Source of the DNA: Botryococcus braunii | Taxonomy: Eukaryota > Chlorophyta > Trebouxiophyceae | NCBI GenBank assembly: GCA_002005505.1 | Contig: KV908512.1 | Location: forward strand, 3,287 to 45,786 | DNA: 42,500 bases | Direction: 5' to 3' | In this document: piece by piece, positions 11,000 to 27,805 of the stretch | Layout: each line of letters starts with the position of its first letter | Position numbering within the stretch: position 1 is the first letter of the stretch | Position numbers and translations under genes: made by a program | Notes under the pieces: model-generated | What the model saw: only the letters and a program-made list of their open reading frames with translations | Told to the model about the DNA's origin: nothing | The model's database searches: none

Positions 11000-12090
11000 C
11001 CACGTACCACGTGCCTCGAGGATCCAGCAGAATGTGACCTTGTCTCAATGACGCACTGGAAAGTGGATAGTGCACCGTGGCCAGGACAGACCATGGTCGC
11101 TCGGGAGATCCAGGACCTACCGAACATTCCAATAGAAATTCCGCCATTAGCAAGTCTGTGGCCAGACGACGAGGACCCTCCCCGTCCAGAGGATCCTACC
11201 CCGGGCCTGGCCACTATTAATGCGGGGCGTGGGTCGCATGCAGCAGCGCCAGCTGCAGCCCCAGCGCCAGCGCCAGCAGCGCAAGCGCCAGATGGCTCAT
11301 GAAATGCCAGATATTCATGACTTTAGGAATTTGTGATTGCGATAGGGCGACCTATCGTGCTACTGGAGATGACCGATATCGCTCCACTACCACAATAGAC
11401 TGCCTTATCCCATTTATACATAGTTATGCATGGGATCCCATTCATACTTATGTATGGGATCGACCCTCTTGTCCCCTCCCGAAAATAGTTTATAATGTTT
11501 TGTACCTTGCTGTCTGCAACTTTGGTAATTGCCTACAGCCACAAATAGGTCAAATACCAAGTTGCAGACAGCAAGATACAAAACCTTTAAAAACTATCTT
11601 CAGGAGGGGAAAAGAGGGTCGATCCCATTCATAACTATTAATGGGATCCCATGCATTACATAAATAAATTGGATAAGGCAGTCTGTTGTGGTAGTGGAGG
11701 GAAAGGATATCGGACACCTCGAGTAGGACAATCGGTCGCCTTATCGCATTCACCAATTTGTAAACTCATGAATGTCTAGTATTGCATGACCCAACTGGCG
11801 CTGGCGCTGCTGCTGCTGGCGCTGGGGCTGCAGCTGGTGGTGCTGCATGGCACCCACGCCCCGCATTAACGGTGGCCAGGCCCGGGGTAGGATCCTCTGG
11901 ACTGGGTGGGTCCTCGTCGTCGGGCCACAGAGTTGCTAATGGCGGAATTTCTATTGGAATGTTCGGTAGGTCTTGGATTTCGTGATCCACCATGGTCGGT
12001 CCTGGTCACGGTGCACTATCCACTTTCCCGTGCGGCGTTGAGATGAGGTTACGTTCTTCTGGACCTTCCAAGGATGTCTGAACGACACCC
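11000..12090. mobile_element. Large inverted repeat (foldback), arms about 0.5 kb
   Basis: The left arm, about 11022-11527, is repeated in reverse complement at about 11555-12063 around a loop of roughly 27 bp; weaker similarity extends 20-30 bp further out. By eye the outer, coding-like parts of the arms are about 90% identical and the inner part about 80%. Each arm carries the same outward-in open frame: EIQDLPNIPIEIPPL, LWPDDEDPP, PEDPTPGLAT, NAGRG, then an Ala/Pro-rich tail. On the left this frame is on + (ending at 11302) and on the right on - (11766-11993). Either a duplicated exon or a foldback transposon could explain it. No transposase was recognised. Confidence 0.8.
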
Positions 12091-13021
12091 GCAATATGTT
12101 GGATCCTCCATTTGAGACCACGTGCTGGAGCGACACCTGTCTAGTGATCTACAACATTTTCTGTACAGATCAAGGGGGGATTGAAGGCTCAAAATTTCTG
12201 TTAATATTCTAAATGTGGGGTGACGCAGGTCTGATGGACTTGAACTTTTAAAAGATCGTGTACATGAGGGAGTTGATGATTTTGCTTAGCTTTTAAGTGA
12301 TATATCAAAGTCAAGCTCAAGGTACAATACAGAGTCAGAAAATTGGGTTGTCGTGCCAAAACCACTACAGACCGGGACTGTGTAAAACTTTTGTTGGTCC
12401 CCGCCCTGATTAAGGGTCTAGGCCAGATCATCCTCAACCAGGTTCGAGCCCAGACTGTAGCCCTGGAGTACTTGCTGTTATCTTGGAGTAACGAGATGCG
12501 GGCAAGTACGTTGTAATCCATTTGACGTACTTGCCCCGAGGCTCTCACGAGGCCCAGAACATATTCTGCATTGCACCCTAAAAGTTGTTTGGACACCAAA
12601 TCCAGACATGTTTTATGTTAGAAACTACTCCAAGGCTGTGGGATGTGCGGTCCACGTCTGCGTTTGGCATTACATGGAAAATGTCGGTCACTACAAGGCT
12701 TCTTGGACCTCCGGGCTAGCGTGCAAGGTCCGTTTAAACGGCTTTCGAGGGGCGCGCTTTTGTTGGAATTTCGGATGCACTTTTCGTAAGCAGCACGGGT
12801 CCAGGATGTAATATTTGTTCCTTCCCACAGCCTTGAAATGAACTGTACGCGTGTGCATTAGCCGACACACACGAGAGGGGGGGGGGATGCTTTTTATAGT
12901 CTACATGCTTTACTGTCACGTGCAACAGAGCAGTGTAGCCTTTTGCGTGCATGTGCATCCCACGTGGGATGTATTGGCCTGAAGTGGATCTATGGCACCC
13001 TCTATTTTATTGTTAATAATA
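12091..13021. other. Unassigned intergenic DNA
   Basis: A 132-codon minus frame at 12201-12599 shows no recognisable domain. The minus frame ending at the right arm (about 11951-12136) reads like protein (SFRHPWKVQKN, TGKWIVHRDQDRPWW), but its family is unknown. Confidence 0.35.
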
Positions 13022-13109
13022 ACGGTTAATCAGAAGGGATGAATGCCACTTTGATGTTGTTAACAACATTAAACATCAAAGTGGCATTCGTCCCTTTTTG
13101 GCTAACTTT
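13022..13109. repeat. Hairpin with about 40-bp arms
   Basis: GAATGCCACTTTGATGTT at 13039-13056 is exactly complementary to the segment ending at about 13091. Imperfect pairing continues outward to GTTAATC on the left and GGCTAAC on the right. Size and shape resemble a small MITE. Confidence 0.75.
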
Positions 13110-13184
13110 TTTTTATCTTAACTTATCCCACTGATACGTGCGAATCACAAATTTTCTTTCTAATTTAAAACTGGAAAACTCCTT

Positions 13185-13287
13185 GATGTACTCCAAGAGT
13201 TGATGTTGAAGTTTGGAGGAAACTTCAACTTCTTTAAATCAAATTTCAAGCCATCTCGATGTACTCCAAGAGTTGATGTTGAAGTTT
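13185..13287. repeat. Direct repeat of 30 bp
   Basis: The 30-bp string beginning GATGTACTCCAAGAGTTGAT occurs at 13185-13214 and again at 13258-13287. The intervening DNA contains GGAGGAAACTTC, the inverse of sequence after the second copy. Confidence 0.85.
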
Positions 13288-14820
13288 CCTCCGACTTCGA
13301 ATGCGGTGCTAATGTGTTGTTCTTTTGCATGTGAAATCATTCATTACTATATACATTTGACTGATTGCCATCTAGTTTGGGGATGTTGGGAATATCACCA
13401 CGGGACCTACCATTTGACTGAATGCTGTCACTGTGTTTCAGTGGAACATCAGCAGTAATGAATTTGACCCACAGTGCAAGAGGTTCACAAACATCGCAGA
13501 AAGGGTGTCCACACTTGGGCTCAAAGTCTGTCAATGCTCGCGTGGAAGCATGGATTTTTTAGGGTGACATGACTCTAAAAGAGATGAACAGATGGAAAAT
13601 ACATCCTGCCGCCCTGAGCCCTCCTGATCAGGAGGAGGTTCCTCATGAGGAACCCTTAGAGGTGCCTTATGATGATTGTATTCTTTAACGGCCATGCCCT
13701 TTAACGGTACCCAGGGTACCTACCAATGTGGGCTGTGGCATGCTACGCAACATCATTGATGCCAACACAACGCCATTAAGGACTTCTGTTGGTGTGTTGG
13801 TAACAACAATGATTTGCATGACAGGTCCATGATCACGGACATCACGAAATTCAGCTGAGGACTGATGTTTCTTTTCTTTTCACAAAGGGACGGACTTTTG
13901 TGCGATTGTAAGAACATGGTAGACTATCATGAATCATGAATATAATGTCAGATCAAGGATCGTGGGTATCAGCTGGAGTTGGTCAAAGGACCCCGATTAT
14001 ATCGGAGGACAATTAATCTCCACAAACCGGTGGACATTTGCACGAGGTTAGGATGGTGGATAACAAGAATCAAAAGCGATACTGTCCTCGAAGAATTTGA
14101 AACCAACCCCAGATGTATCCGGAGCAGAGCGCAGAGTCGCTCACCGCCTTTAGAGCGGCGGAGAAGCGGTATCAATTGCATTTCGATCACACAAACCGTT
14201 CCAGGTGAGGACGGAGTGATTAGATACTGAATTTACCGTGCCTTTCGAAGTGGCAATATCCTTCCTTCTGCAAGCGGGCGTAGGAGAGGCAGACGACATC
14301 CGGGTGCTGTTGAAATACCCGCAGGAGAGGAAGACGGCGCAATGGATCTTTGAAGGAGCGTTCCACGGACTTCTCTGACGTTATTGATTTCTTGGACCAG
14401 AGCACATGGCCGTGCAGCGGCGTTCAGAGCTGCATAACAGCTTGTGGCCTGCCAGCCTACACCTTGCAGCGTCAAGAAGGTAGAAAGGAATGGACCGGAA
14501 GAGGGGGGGAAGCTTGAAATGTTATTTGGTTTGTTGAAACATTCGGATGGTCTCTATAATCCCACTCTTGTAAAGGAAAGGGATTACTTGTTACCAGCCC
14601 ACAGGGTATGGCAAGACGCAAACGGTTGAACAATTCTGCAGAAACGGTAGAAAAGAATCCTTCCTTCTTGCAGACCACCAAGAGTCAACTCCCATCACTC
14701 CTCTGCCTGCCATTTCTGCAGTGCTTCTGGCAATGCTAACTCAGGGAGTGCTCATAAGCAAACGTGGTGGGCCTGTGTGTTTGACGGAAGTAGGCCCTCT
14801 TTGAATTAGACTCGTTGGGT
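13288..14820. other. Possible exons of an unrecognised gene
   Basis: Three + strand frames look coding-like. About 13970-14230 reads LVKGPRLYRRTINLHKPVDI then CTRLGWWITRI. About 14232-14380 reads FEVAISFLLQAGVGEADD then LLKYPQERKTAQWIFEGAFH. 14444-14629 is the third. They lie in different frames and would need introns to join. No family is recognised and no order could be proved. Confidence 0.25.
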
Positions 14821-14825
14821 CTCTC

Positions 14826-15124
<299 letters not shown>

Positions 15125-15255
15125 CTCTCTCTCTCCCCGCCCCCCTCTCGTCTTGCAGCAGTAGAGCCTCTGGGGATGCTTCGGGGGGTGGTGGACTATA
15201 GAAGGCTGCTGAGAGGCGAACCTGCAACTGTGGACAGGGTTTTGTTTCTTTCCAG

Positions 15256-18609
<3,354 letters not shown>

Positions 18610-18935
18610 CACACCCGCACCTCACCCTCACCCTCTCCTCCCTGCTCCCGCGCCCGTTGGGAGCGGGGACGTCGGCCCTCTTAGAAGGAGGAGAGGAGGG
18701 GAAGGTCCCCATTCCCATTCCATCATGGGGAATCGTGATCCTTTCTGGGGTGAAGAAGTTAAGGTTTTCCGTTTTAGGTTACGGTTGGTTTGTACGGTGG
18801 TGTAGTGAACGGTTGAAATTGTATCTTCTGAATCATGGGGAATCATTGTCATTCCCATTCCCATTCGCATTGCATCATGCGAATGGGAATGGGGAGGGGG
18901 ATGGGGATGGGAAGGGGGACGGATATTGGGGAGAG
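18610..18935. other. Downstream DNA of the AlkB gene with CCCATTC/GAATGGG runs
   Basis: Simple CCCATT and GAATGGG hexamers on both strands at about 18705-18725 and 18850-18920 could pair locally. No gene was recognised. Confidence 0.5.
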
Positions 18936-19250
18936 AACTGATTTTGAATGTCGGCGTGTGATGCAATTTTGATGGAGAGAAGTGACATTGAATATCGCCA
19001 TGTGCTGCGCATTGAATGGTGGCCATGTGACTGAGAACAATGACATGTGAATGTCGCCATCTGATGCGATTGGTTCCCGCCCTGTGATGGAAAGAAGTGA
19101 CGTGTGAATGTTGCCATGTGATGCGATTGAACTTCGCCATGTGATGGAGGGAACTGATATTGAATGACATTGACGGTCGTCATGTGCTGCTTTGAATGTC
19201 GCCGTTGTGATGGAGAGAACTTCCATCAAATTTCGCCATGAACTGCTGTT
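18936..19250. repeat. Degenerate repeat family with core TGAATGTCGCCATGTGATG
   Basis: The core TGAATGTCGCCATGTGATG, often followed by GAGAGAAGTGA, recurs roughly eight to ten times with a variable 30-45 bp period. Copies have diverged considerably. Confidence 0.8.
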
Positions 19251-19254
19251 CTGA

Positions 19255-19695
19255 TAAGTGCGTGAACTGCAGTACATTTTGACAATTCTGCCACGCTGAG
19301 GTTGTCATCATGGCGCTCGGAGTAGTGTTTTTTTGAAGGGGTACCTTCTTAAGAGGTACATTACGAAGTACATTTTGACGGGCTGAGGTTGTGATCACGG
19401 ACTCGGAGTAAATGCGTTAGTACCTTCTGAAGAAGTACATTTCGACAATCCTGCGATGCTAAGTAAGTCGTCCTGGCACTTGAAGTACAGTTTTGTAGTA
19501 GAACGTTTTGTAGTACAACCCGGTGTAAGACATGTAGACAGTTGTGTCACGCCGAGATTGAAATCATGGGACGCGGAATAAAGTCATAATTAGTACATAG
19601 TACATTATGTAGACCTCGATGGATTAGTACATTATTTTGACCAATTTGCCACACTGAGGTTGTCAGCATGGGACGCAGAGTAAGATCTGGTTTCT
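19255..19695. repeat. Second degenerate repeat family, units of roughly 100-130 bp
   Basis: The recurring order is: GTACATTTTGACAATTCTGCC, a short spacer, GCTGAGGTTGTCATCATGG, then CGCGGAGTAA. Four to five copies are visible, starting near 19272, 19368, 19434, 19540 and 19630. Many changes separate the copies. Confidence 0.75.
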
Positions 19696-19866
19696 CAAGC
19701 TCTGTTGAGTTGTAAGTTACACCTCGCTTAAAGCCAAGAAGTGCCTTCATGTTCGCATCGAACGAATGCGTTGTATCTGGGTATGACCTTGCAGTAACCA
19801 CTCTGGGTGGTCTGCTGCGGTGGCCGCCATGCTCAGACAAGAGGCGTAAAAAGATATGCATGCACA

Positions 19867-21398
<1,532 letters not shown>

Positions 21399-24381
21399 AT
21401 GGCTGGTCCGTCCACAGGAGGGCTCAAGTATGCATTCGTCTCTCGTGGAGTTACAGTCCTTGCAGACGCAACAGCCCCCAACGTGACAGGAAACTTCAGG
21501 GCTGTTGCTATCCAGTGCCTCGAACGCTGTCCGTCTGACAACACCAAATTTACATACACAGCTGATAAATATACTTTTAACTTCCTGGTCGATGGCGGGT
21601 TCACCTATCTTGTTGTAGCGGATGATGGGTACGTCCCAGTCCTTCAGACATCTACTTAAGCACCTCTGGGGAACAATGGTACATTTGTAGTGATTCTTGA
21701 GCATGATGGTAATGCATGATGGTCTTGCTTAAGGCTCTTAATGCTGGCGAATGTGCCTTCTTCTTTGCAGTATGTATGCTGCTGTACTGTAAACCTCACG
21801 TTCTGTTGTGACGTAAACACTAGCTGGTATCCCTGGTGTCATTCATGTTCTGTTTCTCCGGGATTTCTATGATGAAGGCAATTCAAAGAGGCACGGATCG
21901 TAAGCTTGAAGCCAACGTACGTGTTGGCTAATTTTTTGGAGCGGACTAACTTTAGTGCTGGAACACTCGACAAATGCAAGTAAACTGGATTGCACCGGTC
22001 TATGCTGTTCATCTGGTATCAAGGGTAGCGTTGATCCCACTGAGGGTGTTCTGGGATGTGGCAGGTACGGGAGACAAGTACCTTTTGCATTTCTTGAAAA
22101 TGTCAAGAATGAGTTCAATCAGAAATTTGCAGAGAAAAGCCGGACTGCGCAGGCAGGGAGCCTTGAGAAGGCGTTTGGGTATGGCCCTGAACAGATTCCA
22201 TGTTCACCCACTGTGAGGAGGCTGTGTGCTCTGGGTTTGTCCACAATGTGGCCCCTGAGCTTGTTGCAGCACTACGTGAGCTTCCACTTGGACCATTTTC
22301 TGTCAAAGTCCATTTCAAGTGTCAGACTAGTGCACAATCTTAGCTGAGCATTTCACTGTGCGGTTGTTAAGATGTGCCTGTAGCACATTGTGCCCAGGTC
22401 ACCCGGCAAAGCTTTCATACACCCTTGCTTCTGTGGGGGCGCATACCACCAAAAGCCCTTCACTTTGCCGGACTGTATGCAACCTTGCTGCTGTCGGGAC
22501 GCATACCACCACTAGACCTTCACATTGCCAGCTTTCATACGCCCTTGTTTCTGTCGGAATGCATACCACCATTAGACCTTCACATTGGCAGCTTTCATAC
22601 ACCTTTGTTTCTGTTTAGACGCATACCACCGTCAAACCGTCAAATGATCAGGGTTGAGCGTTTCGCTGTGTGTTGGTCTAACGACGTTCGTTGCCGTTGT
22701 GTCAAAGCATCTGGCAAATTTCATACAGGCTTGGCTTTATGGGGGTTGCAGACCCCGGTTAAAGTACCACATGGACTACTGTGCCAGCCATCCTGAGGAG
22801 CTGTCAAAGGTGGCTGGTCTACAGAAGAAGGTGGAGGAGGTCAAGGGCATCATGGTGGATAATATCGAGCAGGTGAACTGCCTAGCTGTTTGGAAATTCT
22901 CTTCCTTCCCTCCCCCGGGGGGATAAGGGGGGCGCAAGCACAGACGTGCTGCCATTTCGAATGTGACGCATATCTAAACCCCAAACCACATATCCTACAT
23001 GTGGTACACAGAATCTTGGGGCCATGGACAGACGTGACAGTATTCGTGGGCGTAGGCTATGTGGCTGAGTCATATCAGATCCGTAACTGTCCCATTACCT
23101 GAGGGTTGTCGAGTGAAGGAGCAGTGGGGGGAAGGCGGGACCGTCAGGAAAGCCAGTACAGCAAGAAGTATTTCCAGCGTACAATTCTCCCCCGTGTCTC
23201 GAAGTCTAGCTATCCCGAAGCATGGGAAGTTCCCATGCAACGAGTCTGCCCATGCTTCGAATGGCAGGACACCCGAAGCGTGGGGAATGCAGCAACAATC
23301 CCCCCACGCTTCGGGTCTACCGGCCTGTGAAGCATGGAAAGAAGTGCATGCAGGTACTTCTTGCGCAAGGTGAATCTCTCTCAAAGTGGGCAGGCTGCGC
23401 TGATTGGTGGTCAATGCTTCTGGCTGGTGACATTCAGCCACAGAGACTTGAAGTCCCATCGGACGTGCAGAATGAAGTTTTGGAATGTACACTTGAACGG
23501 TACCTCCAAAGTCCGTATGACCTGTGGTGTCAATGCTGCATGTCACTGCAGACCTGAGCCAATTCTGAGCGGCATTTAACAGCCGTCGGGACTTGTCGCG
23601 CTCTGGTCCCGCCCCTGCTCGCACGTGCTTGGTGGGCTGCACGTCTTGGCGCGAGAAGAGAGGATAAGAGCCTGACTGTCTGGGTGGTTTGTCATTTGTT
23701 CTCCCGGCCTTGCGCTGACATGCTAGTTGGCGGCAGGTCTTGGCATGAGAAAGAGGACAGAGGATAGAGAACCTGGCTGTCTGAAGATGTCGGGGTCTTC
23801 TTGCAGCTCTCCGCTTACATTGTCGCGCTCTTCTTCCGGCCTTGCGCTCGCATGCTTGTTGGCTGTAGATGTTGGCGCCCCGGGGGGGGGGGGGGGGGAG
23901 AAAATAGAAAACCTGGCGGTCGGAAGTTTTCGCGCTGCTCGCCCACCCTTGCACTTACATGTGATTATGGGCTGCAGGCCTTGGCACGAGGAGCGAGGAT
24001 AGAAGACTTAGCTTGTCTGAATTCCGTTGTCTCTTCTCGCCGTCTTGCTGTTACATGCTTGTGGGCTGCAGGTCTGGGCATGAGGAGAGAGGATGGAGCG
24101 TCTGGTATGTGAGAGGTTGTCGGGCTCCTCTCGCGGCCTTACTCAAACCTGCGTGTGGGCTGCAGGTGTTGGCCCGGGGAGAGAGGATAGAGAACCTGGT
24201 GGACAAGACAGACACGCTGAGATTCCAGGCCGACCGCTTCCACCGCACGGGCGTGGCGCTGCGGCGGAAGATGTGGTGGAACAACAAGAAGATGTGGCTC
24301 ATCATCATCCTGCTCGTCCTCATCTTGGCGCTCGTCATATTCCTCTCCATTTGCTTCTCTGGTGGCAACTGCTTCAAGTAG
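21399..24381 (+). CDS. Longin-type R-SNARE (VAMP7/VAMP72 family), complete, four exons
   Basis: Exons 21399-21628, 22065-22178, 22752-22872 and 24166-24381 join in frame to 226 codons, close to the roughly 220 of plant VAMP72. All introns are GT-AG. The protein sits on vesicles and pairs with Q-SNAREs to drive fusion. Residues 1 to about 115 form the longin domain (AFVSRGVTVLAD, TGNFRAVAIQCL, FTYTADKYTFNFLV, PFAFLENVKNEF). RLKYHMDYC and HPEEL precede the SNARE motif, KKVEEVKGIMVDNIEQ then VLARGERIENLVDKTD. Arg159 in LARGER is the zero-layer arginine. A single membrane anchor spans about residues 199-219, followed by a short SGGNCFK tail. The start is the first ATG and gives the usual short N-terminus. 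An AATAAA at 24448-24453 lies 67 bp after the stop. Introns 2 and 3 contain repeats built from their own acceptor regions. Confidence 0.95.
22345..22751. repeat. R-SNARE intron 2: tandem repeats related to the intron 3' end
   Basis: Four units of about 62-64 bp contain AGCTTTCATACACCCTTG, TTTCTGTCGG and GCATACCACCA (about 22405-22640). The last 40 bp of the intron, TGGCAAATTTCATACAGGCTTGG up to the acceptor, are a diverged unit. An outer copy (GAGCATTTCACTGTG at 22347 and GAGCGTTTCGCTGTG at 22657) indicates an earlier larger duplication. Confidence 0.8.
23200..23345. repeat. Clustered inverted copies of CCCGAAGCATGGG
   Basis: CCCGAAGCATGGG, CCCATGCTTCG, CCCGAAGCGTGGGG, CCACGCTTCGGG and GAAGCATGGAA follow one another in both orientations inside R-SNARE intron 3, allowing alternative hairpins. 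Confidence 0.7.
23620..24200 (+). repeat. Array of decoy acceptor plus exon-start copies before R-SNARE exon 4
   Basis: The junction GTGGGCTGCAG followed by GTGTTGGCCCGGGGAGAGAG and GATAGAGAACCTGG at 24155-24200 is real. Five degenerate copies precede it, around 23630, 23726, 23860, 23968 and 24061, with a period near 95 bp (about 135 bp in one case). Each copy has a GGCTGCAG-like acceptor, a TTGGCRYGAG core and GAGGATAGAGAACCTGG-like sequence. One copy has gained a poly(G) run (about 23881-23898). Confidence 0.85.
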
Positions 24382-24442
24382 GCAGGCATACCCCTCGCCA
24401 TCTCCTTAGAGTCATGGATTTAGATGTCCATAACTCTTGCAA

Positions 24443-24560
24443 GTTGCAATAAATGATGAGTTATATCCATAACCCATCATTCTAAGGAGCATGATGAATA
24501 TATGAGTAATGAATGATGAGTTATATCCATCATTCATCATCCTAAGGAGACTGGTGGATG
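24443..24560. repeat. Two-copy repeat with hairpins after the R-SNARE stop
   Basis: AATGATGAGTTATATCCAT and CATCATYCTAAGGAG occur twice, about 65-75 bp apart. Each unit can form a hairpin (AATGATG with CATCATT). The first unit overlaps the likely polyadenylation signal. Confidence 0.8.
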
Positions 24561-25637
24561 TATGAATCTATGGACCCCCACCGGGGCTCGATATATGTCG
24601 GACCCGTTTCTACTCTGCTGGGTGTGTCCCGACCTCTTTCTCTAAAATGGGTGCTGCCGGACGAGTTGGCGAGGGGTCTACATCCACTTCCCTCCTTCCA
24701 GCTGCCCCCTAAGGGCAAGGAGATAAGCTACATATCCCCATTCACTTTCCCTTTCACATGGGTTCCAAGTGGAGGCTGCCACCGTGAGTCCCTGGGAATG
24801 TTTGCCACATGGCTCTCAGCCTCGCGGATGGGCCGTCTGTTGTGACGCGTGTGGGTTGTGGGTTGTTGGGGGGGGGGGTGTGGGGGTGGCGTGTGGAAAT
24901 GGCGTGTGGTAGGAGGGACCTTGAAAGAAGGGGGAAACTGCCCGTGCCTGAAGATGGATAAGGAGCCAGAGTTGGGGCCTGAGACTGATGAGGCGATTGG
25001 TTACTCATGTGGGGCAAATGATGGAGAAGTCTGATGTTTCAGCAGAAATGTTGGCATTGTGACAACATTCTGGAATCTGCCATCCCATGACTGCTGTGCA
25101 CCCCTGAGAGAAAGGGGTTTGGATGACGAAGAGGAAGTGTAGAGCGGGTTTTAGGGTTTACGGAATTGGGGGTAGGGCATTAGGAGACCCTAATCCCGTA
25201 GAGTGTTACCAAGCCGCAGTTGCTTTTTGGAGTCTCTGTGGGACATCGCCATGTGCTTCAAACCACGTATTTCAGACACTGCAAGAGGGGGGGGGGGGGG
25301 GGTCGAATGGATTTGTTCACGATTGGCTCTGGACTCCAGAGTCTGGAGTGGTTACTTCCGTTGCGTTTGATACAAAACACGCCAACCCACGACCTATCTC
25401 TTTGAGAGCAGACGATTTTGCTTGTCACTATCCACTGGAGTCTGGGCCGTTGTTAGCTGTGCCGGCCGGTGTTGCTGGGGGCCGCGGCCACTAAACAAGG
25501 TTTAATTGGCAAATTTATAGATCAGACAGAACAGTATGATGACCACGAGCTCCCTTACTTCCCTGTCGGTGGCGATGGCCACGACGGAGTGGTAGTATCA
25601 AATGTTGAAAGCGGTCCCACCCTGGTGCCAAGTAGTT
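24561..25637. other. Unassigned intergenic DNA
   Basis: Frames 24558-24845 (+) and 25123-25494 (+, 123 codons, interrupted by a poly-Gly run at 25288-25302) have no recognised domain. The second has a mixed, protein-like composition but no homologue I can name. Confidence 0.4.
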
Positions 25638-25892
25638 AGCGCCAAACCATGCTGGTGTTTAGGGTTACTAGCACCAAACCATGCTGGTGTTTAGGGTAAC
25701 TAGCACCAAACCATGCTGGTGTTTAGGGTAACTAGCACCAAACCATGCTGGTGTTTAGGGTAACTAGCACCAAACCATGCTGGTGTTTAGGGTAACTAGC
25801 ACCAAACCATGCTGGTGTTTAGGGTAACTAGCACCAAACCATGCTGGTGTTAAGGGCGACTAGCACCAAATCCTGCTGGTGTTTAGTCTTAA
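25638..25892. repeat. 32-bp tandem array, eight units
   Basis: Units start at 25638 and then every 32 bp to 25862. The consensus is AGCACCAAACCATGCTGGTG then TTTAGGGTAACT. The central units are identical or nearly so, and the outer ones carry a few changes. Each unit holds CACCA and TGGTG, which can pair, and TTTAGGG, the plant-type telomere repeat. It has no spacers, so it is not CRISPR-like. Confidence 0.97.
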
Positions 25893-26040
25893 CTTCGGAG
25901 TAACTACCACCATGTTGGACCAAAATTATGTAGGCATTACGGTAGACCTTGCAGTGGTTTTGAGGATGGAACACGGTCTTGATGGACGTGCTGTGTAGCG
26001 CTACTGATGGTGGAGACTAGCTGTCTGCGTAGCAAGCACG

Positions 26041-27330
<1,290 letters not shown>

Positions 27331-27510
27331 TGCACTCCCCATATCGACGTTTCATCCTCTTCCAAGTCCCATATGCGTCCCCATCCTCTGGAGGTGCCAT
27401 ATGGGTGTCTTATCCAATGCACGTCCCATATAGGTCTCTCATCCAATGCCACGTCCCATATGGGTTTCTCTCTCCTATGTACGTCCCATGTGGGTCTCGC
27501 CCCCCCTGCA
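27331..27510. repeat. Degenerate tandem repeat of about 33 bp
   Basis: Units with the core GTCCCATATGGGT followed by CTCTCATCCAATGCAC recur about five times. The minus frame shows it as a repeated PIWDV peptide. CCCATATGGG is itself palindromic. Confidence 0.8.
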
Positions 27511-27639
27511 CGAAGGGCTCGATGGATCCTGGCCCCATTACTGGCCTCCACGAGTGACTCTGGCATAAGGACACACGCATGGGGCCAATCCCGGCCCCAT
27601 TAACCCGTGCTCACGACGTGACACAATGTCATATGAGTC

Positions 27640-27805
27640 ATGTGACATGACTCATGTCTCTCTTGAACAAAACCGCTTACCTTTGGCATGAACAGACATG
27701 TAGGCACGTGCTGCTATGACATGAGTGTCACACATTCATGTCTCTCTTGAACAAAAACCCCTTTTGAGCAAAAACCGGTGACCTCTGGAATGAACAGGCC
27801 TGTAC
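27640..27805. repeat. Two-copy tandem repeat of about 90-100 bp
   Basis: TTCATGTCTCTCTTGAACAA and later CTCTGGAATGAACAG occur twice (first copy about 27645-27695, second about 27738-27805), with a further internal AAAAACC duplication in the second copy. Confidence 0.75.

Noticed and set aside
25638..25892. CRISPR-like array
   Set aside because: Units follow each other without spacers in a eukaryotic genome; this is a tandem minisatellite.
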